DNA of 64,000 bases, from contig NZ_CP034035.1 of the NCBI RefSeq assembly GCF_005484945.1, positions 3,224,001 to 3,288,000 on the forward strand. Direction: 5' to 3'. Made by a program: the position numbers and the translations under genes. The stretch is from Brenneria rubrifaciens. Its GTDB lineage: Bacteria; Pseudomonadota; Gammaproteobacteria; Enterobacterales; Enterobacteriaceae. Every line of letters starts with the position of its first letter. Position 1 is the first letter of the stretch. Positions 9,037-19,640 of this stretch are shown piece by piece. The notes below the pieces were generated by a model. The model had not been told where the DNA came from, searched no databases, and saw only the letters and a list, made by a program, of their open reading frames with translations.

Positions 9037-9930
9037 ATGAAACGCCCGGACTATCGAACGCTTCAGGCTCTGGATGCCGTCATCCGTGAACGTGGTTTTG
9101 AACGCGCCGCACAAAAACTATGTATTACCCAATCAGCCGTATCCCAGCGCATTAAACAACTGGAGAATTTGTTCGGACAGCCATTGTTAGTCAGAACGAT
9201 TCCGCCACGCCCTACCGAGCAAGGGCAGAAACTGTTGGCGTTGTTGCATCAGGTTGAATTGCTGGAAGAACAATGGCTGGGCAATGAAACCAGCAGCGAT
9301 ATTCCGTTGCTGCTGTCGCTGGCGGTAAACGCCGACAGTCTGGCGACCTGGCTGCTACCCGCACTACAACCCGTTTTGGCTGATTCCCCCATCCGTCTGA
9401 ACTTACAGGTGGAGGATGAAACGCGTACCCAGGAGAGGTTACGCCGTGGTGAAGTGGTTGGCGCCGTGAGTATTCAGCCACAGCCGCTGCCGAGCTGTCT
9501 GGTGGATAAACTGGGCGCGCTGGATTATCTGTTCGTCGCGTCGCCCTCGTTTGCCGCCCGCTATTTCAGAAACGGTGTAACGCGTTCGGCGCTGTTGCTC
9601 GCCCCGGCGGTCGCGTTTGATCATCTTGATGATATGCATCAGGCATTTTTACAGCAAAACTTCGATTTATCGCCCGGCAGCGTACCCTGCCATATTGTGA
9701 ACTCTTCAGAGGCGTTCGTGCAGTTAGCCCGACAAGGCACGACCTGTTGCATGATCCCGCATCTGCAAATCGAAAAAGAACTGGCTGATAATGAACTGAT
9801 TGATCTGACCCCTGGGTTGTTTCAGCGCCGTATGCTCTATTGGCACCGCTTCGCCCCGGAGAGCAGGATGATGAAAAAAGTCACTGATGCCCTGCTCGCG
9901 CACGGACATCAGGTACTGAGACAGTCTTAA
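9037..9930 (+). CDS. argP: LysR-type regulator ArgP (IciA)
   Basis: A 297-residue LysR-family regulator when started at the ATG giving [15 protein letters not shown], which aligns with E. coli ArgP (297 aa). An upstream GTG at 8998 is in frame but would add 13 residues absent from the ortholog. An AGAGGA sequence lies about 12 nt before the chosen ATG. The N-terminal winged helix-turn-helix spans residues about 5-64 ([15 protein letters not shown]), followed by the effector domain. Known role: activation of the arginine exporter gene argO with arginine, trapping of RNA polymerase there with lysine, and binding at other lysine- and nitrogen-related promoters. Its target argO is nearby at 10851-11465. 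Confidence 0.95.
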   Translation: MKRPDYRTLQALDAVIRERGFERAAQKLCITQSAVSQRIKQLENLFGQPLLVRTIPPRPTEQGQKLLALLHQVELLEEQWLGNETSSDIPLLLSLAVNADSLATWLLPALQPVLADSPIRLNLQVEDETRTQERLRRGEVVGAVSIQPQPLPSCLVDKLGALDYLFVASPSFAARYFRNGVTRSALLLAPAVAFDHLDDMHQAFLQQNFDLSPGSVPCHIVNSSEAFVQLARQGTTCCMIPHLQIEKELADNELIDLTPGLFQRRMLYWHRFAPESRMMKKVTDALLAHGHQVLRQS

Positions 9931-9958
9931 CGCTCGTCAACACCTGTGTCACCAGGCG

Positions 9959-10684
9959 TTAGGGATTACGCTGTAATTCAAACACCACATCAACCTGATC
10001 GTCAAAGTTAATGTTTTGCTGCTCGTAGGTTTGCGCGGCTTCGCTCTGCGCCGCGACGTCTGCGGTTTTAAATATCCGGGCCACCGGCATAGGCTGATAG
10101 TTGGCGACATGATAGCGAATACTGTAGATCGGCCCCAACTTGGCATTAAATCCTTGCGCCAGGGACTGCGCCTGCGCCGTCGCTTGTTCCATCGCCTTTT
10201 TACGGGCTTCTTCGCGGTAGGTTTCCGGGTTCGCCACGCCTAAATCGACGGTGCGGATCTCATTCAGACCTGACTTCAACGCGCCATCCAAGAGTTCATT
10301 GAGCTTATCCAACTGACGCAACGTCACTTCCACCTGACGTACCGCACGATACCCTTTCAGCACCGATCCTCCGGTTTTCAGGTAATCATATTCAGGCTGT
10401 GTGCGTAAATTGGCGGCGTTGATATCTTTTTTCTCGATGCCGTTCTTGCCGAGAAAATCAAAATATTGAGCGACGCGGTCATCAACCTGCTTTTTCGCAT
10501 CGGCGGCATCTTTCGATGACACGCTCACTTCGATGGCCAAACGAGCAATATCCGGCGTGGCCTCAACGCTGGCGGTGCCAGACGTCACAATATGCGGGCC
10601 ATCCGGCAGTTCCGCGGCCTGTATCGCCAGCGGCGACAAACCTAACCCCACCATCGCGGCTAATGCCAGTGCTTTTAGCTTCAC
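9959..10684 (-). CDS. yggE: SIMPL (DUF541) domain periplasmic protein YggE
   Basis: A 241-residue protein if started at the GTG that follows AAGGAG by 8 nt; this start gives a hydrophobic signal peptide ending AIQAA and aligns with E. coli YggE. The mature protein begins ELPDGPHIVTSGTASVEATPDIA and carries the SIMPL/DUF541 domain over its whole length. In E. coli it is linked to reduced oxidative stress; its biochemical activity is not defined. It is convergent with argP, with a 28-bp gap containing an imperfect inverted repeat. The longer ATG start at 10726 would place 14 polar residues in front of the signal peptide and is unlikely. Confidence 0.92.
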   Translation of the reverse strand: MKLKALALAAMVGLGLSPLAIQAAELPDGPHIVTSGTASVEATPDIARLAIEVSVSSKDAADAKKQVDDRVAQYFDFLGKNGIEKKDINAANLRTQPEYDYLKTGGSVLKGYRAVRQVEVTLRQLDKLNELLDGALKSGLNEIRTVDLGVANPETYREEARKKAMEQATAQAQSLAQGFNAKLGPIYSIRYHVANYQPMPVARIFKTADVAAQSEAAQTYEQQNINFDDQVDVVFELQRNP

Positions 10685-10850
10685 AATATCTCCTTCCCTC
10701 ATGTTTTGTCGCTGAGACAGGCACAAACTTCGTTTACCGATAAACCGTTTCCCGCATTGACGGTAAATGCTGAATGCCGGTTAACATAACGCATTGCTGA
10801 CACAACAAAATATAGGTTAATTTCTGAAACCTGCTGTAAATCAGAGTAGG

Positions 10851-11465
10851 CTATTGCCAGCCGTATCGGGCTAATTGTAAAGCAACTCCCCACATCGCCA
10901 AGCCCACAAACAGGTTAATCATGCGCTGCGAACGGGGCGTATTCAGCCATGGCGCAAGCCAGGCGGCAAGCAGGGCCAGCACAAAAAACCAGATAAACGA
11001 CGCGGCAATCGTCCCCATCGCAAACCAACTGCGAGCCCCCCCGCTAAACTGGCTTCCCACGCTCCCGAGCACGACAAACGTATCCAGATAGACATGAGGA
11101 TTAAGCCAAGTTACCGCCAGCATAGTGACAATGATCCGCCAGCGGTTCTGCTTCATGATCTCCGCGCCGGCCAGCGTCAGATCCTTCCTGAAAGCCATCT
11201 TCAGCGCGCCCCAGCCATACCACAGCATAAACGCGACGCCACTCCAGGTCACCAGCGCCAACAGCATCGAAGACTGGCTGAGCAAAGCGCTCCCGCCAAA
11301 AATACCGGCGCAGATAAGCGCGACATCGCTGAGTGAACATAGCAGCGCAATCATCAAATGATATTGGCGACGAATGCCCTGGTTCAACACAAACGCATTT
11401 TGCGGTCCCAGAGGCAAAATCATTGCCGCGCCAAGCACAAAGCCTTGCAGAAAAACCGCTAACAT
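10851..11465 (-). CDS. argO: Arginine exporter ArgO (LysE family)
   Basis: A 204-residue inner-membrane protein with about six transmembrane helices. The LysE/ArgO motif [24 protein letters not shown] is present here in slightly altered form ([16 protein letters not shown]), as is [11 protein letters not shown]. It exports arginine and toxic analogues such as canavanine. I chose the ATG at 11465 because GAGGAG lies 8 nt upstream and the length fits E. coli ArgO (211 aa); the longer reading to 11573 adds a polar, unconserved extension. In E. coli it is activated by ArgP, encoded just downstream here. Confidence 0.94.
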   Translation of the reverse strand: MLAVFLQGFVLGAAMILPLGPQNAFVLNQGIRRQYHLMIALLCSLSDVALICAGIFGGSALLSQSSMLLALVTWSGVAFMLWYGWGALKMAFRKDLTLAGAEIMKQNRWRIIVTMLAVTWLNPHVYLDTFVVLGSVGSQFSGGARSWFAMGTIAASFIWFFVLALLAAWLAPWLNTPRSQRMINLFVGLAMWGVALQLARYGWQ

Positions 11466-11724
11466 TGATTGCTCCTCGTATTGAAACATCGGGAATGCTT
11501 TTAACGCCGCTTGCGGCGATCCGGCAGGCCCGGTTCCCGGTTCAGAGCCGGTATCATACGAAGAGAAAATCATTAGGTGAAATGGATACTTCTAATTATT
11601 CATTAGCATAATGAATAACAAACCATCGGTAACAACCCCAGTTACTGAGAAGTCCGCCGTGCCGTTGTGCTGGAAAAGATTGCGTATAGAGAAACCAAAT
11701 CAGTTGAGCCAATCCTGCGGATTT

Positions 11725-12324
11725 TCAGCAGGCATAGCGATCTCTTTTCTGCAAATAGAACGCGACAAAAAAAAGTGAGAAAATAAATGGCAGCTCGTAT
11801 AGCTCCTCCATCAAATCCTTATATTGCGTGTCATACACAAACAGAAACGATAACAGGCGATGATGCTCTATTGTGTCGGAAATCAGAAAATAAACTACCA
11901 TTAACCCCCCATCCCAAACAGGCATGACTTCTGTTCGGACACGGCGCACAATTTCACGCCGGAGAGAAGGGAGCAAAAACATCAACAGAGTAATGCCTAT
12001 CAGCACGACAGATATCACCCGAAAATAGCTCCTCGGGAAGTCCGGAAAATAGTCTCTGCCCCAGCTGATCCCTCGGGCAAAAAGTAAAACCCACCAACTG
12101 ATGCTCCATAACCAGAAAATGCGTTTATCCCTCTTGCACCTGAGCGGTTTGATATAAAACCAGGTGAATAACGCGCCAAATAACAGCAACAGAGATTGAA
12201 GCAACTCAACGACATTGATTACTTCCTGTCGGGCTGCATAAGAATGATGCCCGATATAAGGCAGAAACAAGGCAAAAAGAAAAATGGCGACAGTGTGCGA
12301 AGAGATCGAACGGTCTAGCTTCAT
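11725..12324 (-). CDS. Uncharacterised multi-pass membrane protein
   Basis: I do not recognise this 199-residue protein. Five or six hydrophobic segments are visible, near residues 11-28, 38-58, 68-86, 102-121, 135-155 and 172-193. Short polar loops separate them, including RRVRTEVMPVWDGG and the motif SDTIEHHRLL. A tryptophan-rich helix (FWLWSISWWVLL) and the tail EELYELPFIFSLFF are other marks. I see no signal peptide, enzyme motif or nucleotide-binding site, and no clear Shine-Dalgarno sequence before the ATG. It sits between argO and mscS, which are adjacent in E. coli, in a locally A+T-rich stretch, so it is probably an accessory insertion. The stop is followed by 259 bp without a gene before argO. 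Confidence 0.65.
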   Translation of the reverse strand: MKLDRSISSHTVAIFLFALFLPYIGHHSYAARQEVINVVELLQSLLLLFGALFTWFYIKPLRCKRDKRIFWLWSISWWVLLFARGISWGRDYFPDFPRSYFRVISVVLIGITLLMFLLPSLRREIVRRVRTEVMPVWDGGLMVVYFLISDTIEHHRLLSFLFVYDTQYKDLMEELYELPFIFSLFFVAFYLQKRDRYAC

Positions 12325-12454
12325 TATAATTTTCAGACAAAGGCAAAATAGGGTGAGATAAGGTAAAACAAAAACAGAGGAAAATTTTCACCTTTTAGGC
12401 GGTCGCATACTGTTAAAACGCCTTTTGCGCAATATTGACTATGCGGATACGACA

Positions 12455-12485
12455 ACATATCCGGGAATACAAATCCCGGATATGT
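12455..12485 (-). terminator. Hairpin downstream of mscS, possible terminator
   Basis: Perfect 12-bp inverted repeat (ACATATCCGGGA / TCCCGGATATGT) with a 7-nt loop, beginning 11 bp past the mscS stop. Neither strand has a proper T run after the stem, so termination would be weak or the hairpin may stabilise the mRNA 3' end. Confidence 0.5.
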
Positions 12486-12496
12486 CAGACGATAAA

Positions 12497-13351
12497 TCAG
12501 TGGGCTTCCTGCTGATCGGCACGATACAGATGCACATCCATCTGCGGATAAGGGATGCCGATGCGGTGCTCGTCCAGCACGCGCTTGAAAGTTTCCAGCA
12601 GATCCCAGTAAACCGCCTGCGCATCGCCATTTTTCGTCCACACCCACACCACGAAGTTCAGAGAGGATGCCGCCATTTCATTCAGACGAATAGTGACGCC
12701 CTTATCATGCTGAATACGGCTATCCGCGGCGACGATGTCGCCCAGCAGCTTTTTCACCACATCAATGTCTGCATCGTAGGCCACCCCGACGACGATCTCG
12801 GTACGGCGATCCGGTTCACGCGAACTGTTGATGATATTCCCGGCGATGATCTTACCATTCGGCACCACGATGATTTTACCGTCAGCCGTAAGCAGCGTGG
12901 TGGAAAAGATCTGGACTTGCGTCACTGATCCGGACACGCCGCCAAGATCCACCCACTCGCCGGTCCGAAAAGGCCGGAAAATTACTAACAGTACACCGGC
13001 GGCAAAGTTGGCCAGCGATCCTTGCAACGCCAGCCCCACCGCTAAACCCGCCGCACCCAGTACTGCGATCACCGAGGCCGTCTGCACACCGACCCGGCTC
13101 AGCACGGCAATTAGCGTAAACGCGATAATGCCATAACGTACCAGCGCGCAAAGAAAATCCGCCACGGTGGAATCAATGGAACGGCTGACCATCACTTTAT
13201 TCAGCGTCCCCGACAACACACGGGCCACAACCAGACCAACGATGAGGATCACTAACGCGGCAACGATGTTAACAGCATACTGCAAAAAAATATTCTGATG
13301 GCTGGCCAACCAGCCCGTCGCCTGTTCTACACCAACATTCAGTTCTTCCAT
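12497..13351 (-). CDS. mscS: Small-conductance mechanosensitive channel MscS
   Basis: A 284-residue channel subunit (E. coli 286 aa). Three transmembrane helices lie near residues 25-50, 65-85 and 95-125. The pore-lining TM3 is recognisable as [24 protein letters not shown], with the glycine/alanine packing pattern of MscS. The cytoplasmic beta domain follows ([13 protein letters not shown] and [16 protein letters not shown]). It forms a heptamer in the inner membrane that opens under hypo-osmotic tension. It lies downstream of fbaA, as in E. coli, separated by a small palindrome at 13438-13457. Confidence 0.96.
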   Translation of the reverse strand: MEELNVGVEQATGWLASHQNIFLQYAVNIVAALVILIVGLVVARVLSGTLNKVMVSRSIDSTVADFLCALVRYGIIAFTLIAVLSRVGVQTASVIAVLGAAGLAVGLALQGSLANFAAGVLLVIFRPFRTGEWVDLGGVSGSVTQVQIFSTTLLTADGKIIVVPNGKIIAGNIINSSREPDRRTEIVVGVAYDADIDVVKKLLGDIVAADSRIQHDKGVTIRLNEMAASSLNFVVWVWTKNGDAQAVYWDLLETFKRVLDEHRIGIPYPQMDVHLYRADQQEAH

Positions 13352-13437
13352 TTATTCACTCCTGTTTCTTGTACTCTCTGACAAAGCATAATCTTCACGC
13401 CAAGAACCGCAATCTGCGGCAAAATCCGCATACAATT

Positions 13438-13457
13438 AAGGCTCCAATTGGAGCCTT
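13438..13457 (-). terminator. Palindrome after fbaA, possible terminator
   Basis: Perfect 20-bp palindrome AAGGCTCC AATT GGAGCCTT, 28 bp past the fbaA stop. On the minus strand it is followed by TTAATTGT, only a weak T tract, so read-through into mscS is plausible. Confidence 0.5.
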
Positions 13458-13484
13458 AGCGATAAATCTTTATGAACCTTAAGC

Positions 13485-14561
13485 TTAAAGAACGTCAACC
13501 GCGTTCAGTTCTTTAAAGGCTTTTTCTAAACGCGCCACCATCGAAGCCTGGGCAGCACGCAACCACACACGAGGATCATAGTATTTCTTGTTTGGCTTGT
13601 CCGCACCTTCGGGGTTACCCAATTGGCTTTGCAGATAGCTTTCGTTCTTCTGGTAGTAGTGCAGAATACCTTCCCAGGTCGCCCATTGGGTATCGGTGTC
13701 GATATTCATTTTCACCACGCCGTAGCCGACGGCTTCCTCAATCTCTTCGGCAGAAGAACCAGAACCGCCGTGGAACACGAAATCCAGGCTATTGTGCGGC
13801 AGGTTGTATTTTTCTGACACGTAATCCTGAGAGTTACGCAGGATTTTTGGCGTCAGTTGCACGTTACCCGGCTTGTAGACGCCGTGGACGTTACCGAATG
13901 ATGCCGCGATAGTAATACGCGGACTGATGGCGTTAAGCTTTTCATAAGCATAAGCCACATCTTCCGGCTGAGTGTAGAGCGCGGAGTTGTCCAGATGGCT
14001 GTTGTCCACGCCATCCTCTTCACCACCGGTACAGCCCAGTTCGATTTCCAGCGTCATATTCAACTTGGCCATGCGAACCAGATACTGACTACAAATCTCA
14101 ATATTTTCTTCCAGTGACTCCTCAGACAGATCGATCATGTGTGAAGAGAACAGTGGCTTACCAGTCGCGGCAAAATGTTTTTCACCCGCATCCAGCAATC
14201 CGTCCAGCCACGGCAGCAGTTTTTTAGCGCAGTGGTCAGTGTGCAGAATCACCGGCACGCCGTAGTGTTCCGCCATCTGATGGACATGGTGAGCGCCGGA
14301 AATCGCGCCCAGAATAGCCGCCTGCTGACCTTCAGCCTTCATACCTTTACCAGCGATAAATGCCGCACCGCCGTTGGAGAACTGAACGATAACCGGCGCG
14401 CGTACTTTGGCCGCGGCTTCCAGAACCGCATTGATAGAGTCAGTACCGACGCAGTTTACTGCTGGCAGGGCGAATTTGTTTTCTTTTGCTACTGCGAAAA
14501 CTTTCTGAACGTCATCACCAGTGATGACACCAGGTTTTACGAAATCAAAAATTTTAGACAT
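13485..14561 (-). CDS. fbaA: Fructose-bisphosphate aldolase class II
   Basis: A 358-residue zinc-dependent aldolase (E. coli FbaA 359 aa) converting fructose 1,6-bisphosphate to glyceraldehyde 3-phosphate and dihydroxyacetone phosphate. The metal and active-site segment VILHTDHCAKKLLPW and the motif LDFVFHGGSGS are present. It is the last of the epd-pgk-fbaA glycolytic cluster, 129 bp after pgk. An AGGAC ribosome binding site precedes the ATG. Confidence 0.97.
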   Translation of the reverse strand: MSKIFDFVKPGVITGDDVQKVFAVAKENKFALPAVNCVGTDSINAVLEAAAKVRAPVIVQFSNGGAAFIAGKGMKAEGQQAAILGAISGAHHVHQMAEHYGVPVILHTDHCAKKLLPWLDGLLDAGEKHFAATGKPLFSSHMIDLSEESLEENIEICSQYLVRMAKLNMTLEIELGCTGGEEDGVDNSHLDNSALYTQPEDVAYAYEKLNAISPRITIAASFGNVHGVYKPGNVQLTPKILRNSQDYVSEKYNLPHNSLDFVFHGGSGSSAEEIEEAVGYGVVKMNIDTDTQWATWEGILHYYQKNESYLQSQLGNPEGADKPNKKYYDPRVWLRAAQASMVARLEKAFKELNAVDVL

Positions 14562-14690
14562 GTTACGTGTCCTGTTTCGTTGGTCGTAGAGGGTTTAGAG
14601 ATATCGATGTTTAAATCGACAGGCTACTCAGGCACACGCCAGAGTAGCCGAAGCGAAGGTAATATCTTACGCTCCGCTTAAATCAAAATA

Positions 14691-15854
14691 TTACTGCTTG
14701 GCACGTTCTTCCAGCATAACGACCGCCGGTAGTTTTTTCCCTTCAACAAACTCCAGGAAAGCGCCGCCACCGGTAGAGATGTAGGAGATTTGGTCGGCAA
14801 TGCCGAACAGATCGATCGCCGCCAGTGTGTCGCCGCCACCGGCAATAGAGAAGGCGTCGCTTTCCGCAATGGCTCTGGCGACAATCTCGGTGCCTTTGCG
14901 GAAGTTCGGGAATTCAAATACGCCGACCGGACCATTCCACAGAATGGTTTTGGCGTTTTTCAGAATTTCCGCCAGGCGCTCGGCGGAAACGTCGCCCAGA
15001 TCCAGAATCTGCTCTTCATCCTTGATTGCCGTGACCGATTTCAGCGTCGCGGCGGCAGTTTCAGAAAATTCAGACGCAACGCGAACATCGCTCGGCACCG
15101 GAATATCGCAGGTTTCCAGCAATTTCTTCGCTTCAGGAATCAGGTCTGCTTCATACAGCGATTTACCCACGTTGTGGCCTTGAGCGGCGACGAAGGTATT
15201 GGCGATACCGCCGCCAACAATCAGTTTATCGGCGATTTTGGACAAAGAGTCCAATACGGTCAGTTTGGTGGAAACTTTGGAGCCGCCGACGATGGCAACC
15301 ATCGGACGGGCCGGATTGCCCAGCGCTTTACCCAATGCTTCCAGCTCATTAGACAACAGCGGGCCCGCACAGGCGATAGGCGCGAATTTACCCACGCCGT
15401 GTGTCGACGCCTGAGCGCGGTGCGCCGTACCAAATGCATCCATGACGTACACGTCACACAGCGCGGCATATTGCTTCGCCAGAACTTCGTCGTCTTTCTT
15501 CTCACCTTTATTAAAACGAACATTTTCCAGCACAACCAGCTCACCTTGCGCGACATCCACGCCGTCCAGATAATCCTTAGCCAGACGTACCGGAGAAGAG
15601 ATTTTATCTTTTAAATAGTTAACGACGGGCAGCAGAGAAAACTCTTCGTTGTATTCTCCTTCGGTCGGACGCCCCAGGTGGGAAGTCACCATCACGCGCG
15701 CCCCCTGTTTCAGGGCCAGTTCAATGGTCGGCAGAGAAGCGCGGATACGCGCATCAGACGTCACTTTACCTTCTTTTACCGGCACGTTCAGATCGGAACG
15801 GATAAGTACGCGTTTGCCAGCCAGATCCAGATCGGTCATCTTAATTACAGACAT
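14691..15854 (-). CDS. pgk: Phosphoglycerate kinase
   Basis: A 387-residue protein, the same length as E. coli Pgk. It transfers phosphate from 1,3-bisphosphoglycerate to ADP. The N-terminal substrate domain has [15 protein letters not shown] and the C-terminal nucleotide domain ends with [13 protein letters not shown] and [10 protein letters not shown], the classical nucleotide-binding glycines. GAGGAT precedes the ATG. It lies 72 bp downstream of epd and 129 bp upstream of fbaA on the same strand. Confidence 0.97.
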   Translation of the reverse strand: MSVIKMTDLDLAGKRVLIRSDLNVPVKEGKVTSDARIRASLPTIELALKQGARVMVTSHLGRPTEGEYNEEFSLLPVVNYLKDKISSPVRLAKDYLDGVDVAQGELVVLENVRFNKGEKKDDEVLAKQYAALCDVYVMDAFGTAHRAQASTHGVGKFAPIACAGPLLSNELEALGKALGNPARPMVAIVGGSKVSTKLTVLDSLSKIADKLIVGGGIANTFVAAQGHNVGKSLYEADLIPEAKKLLETCDIPVPSDVRVASEFSETAAATLKSVTAIKDEEQILDLGDVSAERLAEILKNAKTILWNGPVGVFEFPNFRKGTEIVARAIAESDAFSIAGGGDTLAAIDLFGIADQISYISTGGGAFLEFVEGKKLPAVVMLEERAKQ

Positions 15855-15926
15855 GGTGAATCCTCTTGTTGATTCTCTTTTAAAGTTGCTTGAGCGAGAT
15901 ATTGATCCCTGATCAATATCGTCGTA

Positions 15927-16943
15927 CTAGAAACCGCAGGCCGCCATTGCCCGTGTTGTATCCAACATTCGATTGGCGAAGCCCCATTCGTTATCGCACC
16001 AGACCAGTGTTTTAACCAGGTGCCGGCCACTGACCCGGGTCTGCGTGCCATCAACAATAGCACTGTGCGGATCATGGTTAAAATCAGCCGAAACTAACGG
16101 CAATTCGGTGTAGTCAACTATACCACGAAATGCCTCATGCGCTGATTTTTGCAGTAATGCATTAATTTCATTAACATTTACTGGTTTCTTTACGCTGACG
16201 CTTAGATCGATCGCCGTGACATTAATCGTGGGGACCCGCACCGATATCGCCTCAAAACGATCGAGGAACTGCGGGAAAACCCGGGTTATCCCTGCCGACA
16301 GTTTGGTGTCCACCGGAATGATGGACTGACTGGCCGCACGGGTACGCCGCAGGTCATGATGATAGGCATCAATCACCGGCTGATCGTTCATTGATGAATG
16401 GATTGTGGTCACCGTTCCATTTTCAATGCCGAATGCATCATCCAGCAGTTTAATTATAGGAATAATACAATTGGTTGTGCAGGAGGCATTGGAAACGATG
16501 CGATGTTCGGCCATTAATTGTTGATGATTCACGCCAAATACCACCGTTGCATCCAAATCCGCGGTTCCCGGATGTGAGAACAAGACTTTCTTCGCTCCTG
16601 CCGCCAAATGCGCTTCGCCATCGGCGCGACTGCCATATACGCCACTGCAATCCAGCACCACATCTACGCTAAGTTCACCCCAGGGCAACTGCTCGATCTC
16701 CGCCTGGTGCAACAGGCGGATGCAATCATCCCCAACGTATAGCTGATCGCACTCCTGGCGAATATCCCAGGGGAAACGACCGTGACTCGAATCGTATTTG
16801 AGCAGGTGGGCAATCCCCTCCGCACTCGCCAGTTCATTAATGGCAACAACGCTAATTTCTGCCCGGCGGCCCGATTCATACAGCGCACGTAAAACACTGC
16901 GACCAATACGGCCAAAGCCGTTTATCGCAATACGGATTGTCAT
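15927..16943 (-). CDS. epd: Erythrose-4-phosphate dehydrogenase Epd (GapB)
   Basis: A 338-residue member of the GAPDH family (E. coli Epd 339 aa), oxidising erythrose 4-phosphate to 4-phosphoerythronate for pyridoxal phosphate synthesis. NAD binding is shown by [15 protein letters not shown], and the catalytic cysteine is C155 in [10 protein letters not shown]. Its place directly upstream of pgk, and the alignment with Epd, separate it from glycolytic GapA. GGGAAC lies before the ATG. Confidence 0.95.
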   Translation of the reverse strand: MTIRIAINGFGRIGRSVLRALYESGRRAEISVVAINELASAEGIAHLLKYDSSHGRFPWDIRQECDQLYVGDDCIRLLHQAEIEQLPWGELSVDVVLDCSGVYGSRADGEAHLAAGAKKVLFSHPGTADLDATVVFGVNHQQLMAEHRIVSNASCTTNCIIPIIKLLDDAFGIENGTVTTIHSSMNDQPVIDAYHHDLRRTRAASQSIIPVDTKLSAGITRVFPQFLDRFEAISVRVPTINVTAIDLSVSVKKPVNVNEINALLQKSAHEAFRGIVDYTELPLVSADFNHDPHSAIVDGTQTRVSGRHLVKTLVWCDNEWGFANRMLDTTRAMAACGF

Positions 16944-16978
16944 GGCGTTCCCTGTGTTGTGGTGTTCATATCATCGCC

Positions 16979-17060
16979 ATAGGATATACCCTTCTTGCAT
17001 GAAGTTGCAGCACAGTTGCGCCCCTTCCTTCGAAGAGAGTCAGTGAGTTGCAAGGGGGAA
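16979..17060. repeat. Possible degenerate intergenic repeat between tktA and epd
   Basis: The stretch starts with AGGATATACCC and contains TTGCATGAAGTTGCAGC; its reverse complement resembles the end of a dispersed intergenic element I associate with Pectobacterium-like genomes (ending CAACTTGAAGTATGACGGGTATA). The match is partial and from memory. The rest of the 335-bp gap holds the tktA terminator and nothing else I can support. Confidence 0.3.
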
Positions 17061-17213
17061 GCCGCTTCTCGAACGCAAGGCCAAAACGATGCCGGAAATC
17101 CCTTGTCAGAATGCAATCAACATCACAACTGAAACGCTTCAGCCAGCATAAACGAATTAGTGTTTAAAAAGAAATATTCTCGCTCGACACACCTCAGAAG
17201 AGTGACCTGCGTC

Positions 17214-17247
17214 ATAAAAAAACCGCCAGATCAAAATGCTGGCGGTT
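17214..17247 (-). terminator. Rho-independent terminator of tktA
   Basis: A 9-bp perfect stem (AACCGCCAG / CTGGCGGTT, 17221-17247) with a 9-nt loop, followed on the minus strand by a run of Ts. It lies 32 bp past the tktA stop. Confidence 0.92.
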
Positions 17248-17278
17248 TCAAGACTTCGTGCGGTAAAGCAAAACGTGA

Positions 17279-19273
17279 TTACTTCAGTAATGCCTGCGCT
17301 TTTGCGACCACGTTATCCACAGTGAAGCCGAACTCTTCAAACAGCAGCTCAGCGGGCGCAGACTCACCAAAGCTCGTCATTCCAACAATAGCCCCGTTCA
17401 GGCCCACGTACTTGTACCAGTAATCGGCGATACTCGCCTCAACCGCTACCCGCGCGCTCACCGATTTCGGCAGCACCGCCTCACGATAGGTCGCATCCTG
17501 TTTGTCAAATGCATCCGTTGACGGCATCGACACCACGCGAACCTTATGCCCTGCCGCCGTCAGTTTGTCATATGCGCCAACCGCCAGCTCGACCTCCGAA
17601 CCGGTGGCTATCAGGATGACATCCGGCTGGCCGCCGCTGTCTTTCAGCACGTACGCGCCTTTAGCCACATCCGCCAGTTGCTGTGCAGTACGCTCCTGCT
17701 GCGCCAGATTTTGTCGGGACAGAATCAGCGCCGTCGGGCCGTCCTGACGCTCAATGGCATATTTCCACGCTATCGCCGTTTCCACCTGATCCGCCGGACG
17801 CCATACGCTCATGTTCGGCGTCACACGCAGACTGGCCAACTGCTCGACCGGCTGATGCGTCGGGCCGTCTTCCCCCAGACCGATGGAGTCGTGGGTATAG
17901 ACGTAAATACTGCGGATTTTCATCAGCGCCGCCATACGCACCGCGTTACGGGCGTATTCCACAAACATCAGGAAGGTGGCGGTGTACGGCAGGAAACCGC
18001 CGTGCAACGCTATTCCGTTGGCGATAGCGGTCATGCCGAATTCGCGCACGCCATAGTGGATGTAGTTGCCCGCCGCGTCTTTATCCAGTGATTTGGAACC
18101 AGACCAGATGGTCAGGTTGCTGGGCGCCAGGTCAGCCGAGCCGCCCAATAACTCAGGCAGCAGTTTACCGTAGGCTTCCAGCGCATTCTGAGAAGCTTTA
18201 CGGCTGGCAATTTTCGCCGGGTTGACCTGCAACTGCTCAATGAATTTTTGGGCATCCGCCTGCCAATTGGCCGGCAAGTCGCCCGCGGTGCGGCGTTTGA
18301 ACTCAGCAGCCAGTTCCGGGTAGGCGCCGGCGTAGGCGGCAAACGCTTCATTCCAGGCGGCTTCTTTACGCTGTCCGGCGGCTTTGGCATCCCAGGCGGC
18401 GTAAATCTCGGCCGGAATTTCAAACGCCGGATAAGACCAGCCCAGTTGCTCGCGTGATGCGGCCACTTCCGCGTCACCCAACGGCGAGCCGTGAGAATCG
18501 TGCGTGCCCGCTTTGTTCGGCGAACCAAAGCCAATCACGGTCTTGCACATCAGCAGCGACGGTTTGTCCGTCACCAGTTGGGCTTGCGCGATGGCGGCTT
18601 CGATGGCATCCGTATCGTGACCGTCTACGCCGCGCACCACATGCCAGCCGTAGGCTTCAAAACGGGTAGCGGTGTCATCGGTAAACCAGCCTTCGACGTG
18701 GCCGTCGATGGAGATGCCGTTATCATCATAAAACGCGGTCAGTTTGCCGAGCTTCATGGTGCCGGCCAGCGAGCAGACTTCATGGGAAATCCCTTCCATC
18801 ATGCAGCCGTCCCCCAGAAACGCGTAGGTGTGGTGGTTGACAATTTCATGACCCGGACGGTTGAACTGCGCCGCCAGCGTACGCTCGGCAATCGCCATCC
18901 CGATCGCGTTGGCAATCCCCTGCCCCAGCGGGCCGGTGGTGGTTTCGATCCCAGGGGTGTAACCGTATTCCGGGTGGCCCGGGGTTTTGGAGTGCAGTTG
19001 GCGGAAGTTTTTGAGCTCTTCGATCGGCAGGTCGTAGCCCGTTAGGTGCAGCAGGCTGTAAATCAGCATGGAGGCGTGACCGTTGGACAGGACGAAGCGA
19101 TCGCGGTTGGCCCAGTTGGGGTTGGCGGGATTATGGTTCAGGTGATCGCGCCACAACACTTCAGCGATATCCGCCATACCCATCGGTGCGCCCGGATGAC
19201 CGGATTTGGCTTTTTGCACGCCATCCATACTCAGCGCACGAATAGCATTGGCAAGATCTTTACGAGAGGACAT
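17279..19273 (-). CDS. tktA: Transketolase
   Basis: A 664-residue transketolase (E. coli TktA 663 aa), transferring two-carbon ketol units in the pentose phosphate pathway with thiamine diphosphate. The ThDP motif begins [15 protein letters not shown] and ends with the asparagine of DDNGISIDG. The pyrimidine-binding domain ([16 protein letters not shown]) and C-terminal domain are complete. Synteny with epd-pgk-fbaA downstream and loiP upstream supports tktA rather than a tktB paralog. GGAG precedes the ATG. Confidence 0.97.
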   Translation of the reverse strand: MSSRKDLANAIRALSMDGVQKAKSGHPGAPMGMADIAEVLWRDHLNHNPANPNWANRDRFVLSNGHASMLIYSLLHLTGYDLPIEELKNFRQLHSKTPGHPEYGYTPGIETTTGPLGQGIANAIGMAIAERTLAAQFNRPGHEIVNHHTYAFLGDGCMMEGISHEVCSLAGTMKLGKLTAFYDDNGISIDGHVEGWFTDDTATRFEAYGWHVVRGVDGHDTDAIEAAIAQAQLVTDKPSLLMCKTVIGFGSPNKAGTHDSHGSPLGDAEVAASREQLGWSYPAFEIPAEIYAAWDAKAAGQRKEAAWNEAFAAYAGAYPELAAEFKRRTAGDLPANWQADAQKFIEQLQVNPAKIASRKASQNALEAYGKLLPELLGGSADLAPSNLTIWSGSKSLDKDAAGNYIHYGVREFGMTAIANGIALHGGFLPYTATFLMFVEYARNAVRMAALMKIRSIYVYTHDSIGLGEDGPTHQPVEQLASLRVTPNMSVWRPADQVETAIAWKYAIERQDGPTALILSRQNLAQQERTAQQLADVAKGAYVLKDSGGQPDVILIATGSEVELAVGAYDKLTAAGHKVRVVSMPSTDAFDKQDATYREAVLPKSVSARVAVEASIADYWYKYVGLNGAIVGMTSFGESAPAELLFEEFGFTVDNVVAKAQALLK

Positions 19274-19640
19274 GCTTTACTCCAGATCGGATTGAACAGA
19301 TGCCTTGTTAGATATATGGTATACTAATCAATACGTTATATAAAAAAGGCAAAGAAAATATGATTACAAATGTACATTAAAATCAAGGTGAATGCACATG
19401 GAACCGTGAGCAAAAAAGAGGATTTAATGATTGGCAAATTCACCGTGCTTTTTCCAAACATTCCACAAAGAAATAACACCTCATTTGTTCTGCTCGACAG
19501 GCGCGCAATAGCGCATAAATCAGAATTAACATCTAGTTATCTCCACGGTTTTCAGTTACGTTGACGCTGGTTTTTCTGAACACCGGCTGTTTCAATTTAA
19601 TGATTAACATTTGTAACCACTATCGTCGGGAGATGATGTT
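19274..19640. other. A+T-rich intergenic region between divergent tktA and loiP
   Basis: This 367-bp A+T-rich gap must carry both promoters. A 64-codon reading frame at 19370-19564 has no ribosome binding site or recognisable motif and I do not accept it as a gene. No strong hairpin or repeat was seen. Confidence 0.5.

Noticed and set aside
14790..15614. 274-codon plus-strand frame opposite pgk, and similar long frames opposite speA and purA
   Set aside because: They mirror conserved enzymes on the other strand and show no protein family features.
19370..19564. 64-codon frame between tktA and loiP
   Set aside because: No ribosome binding site, no motif, and A+T-rich promoter-like sequence.
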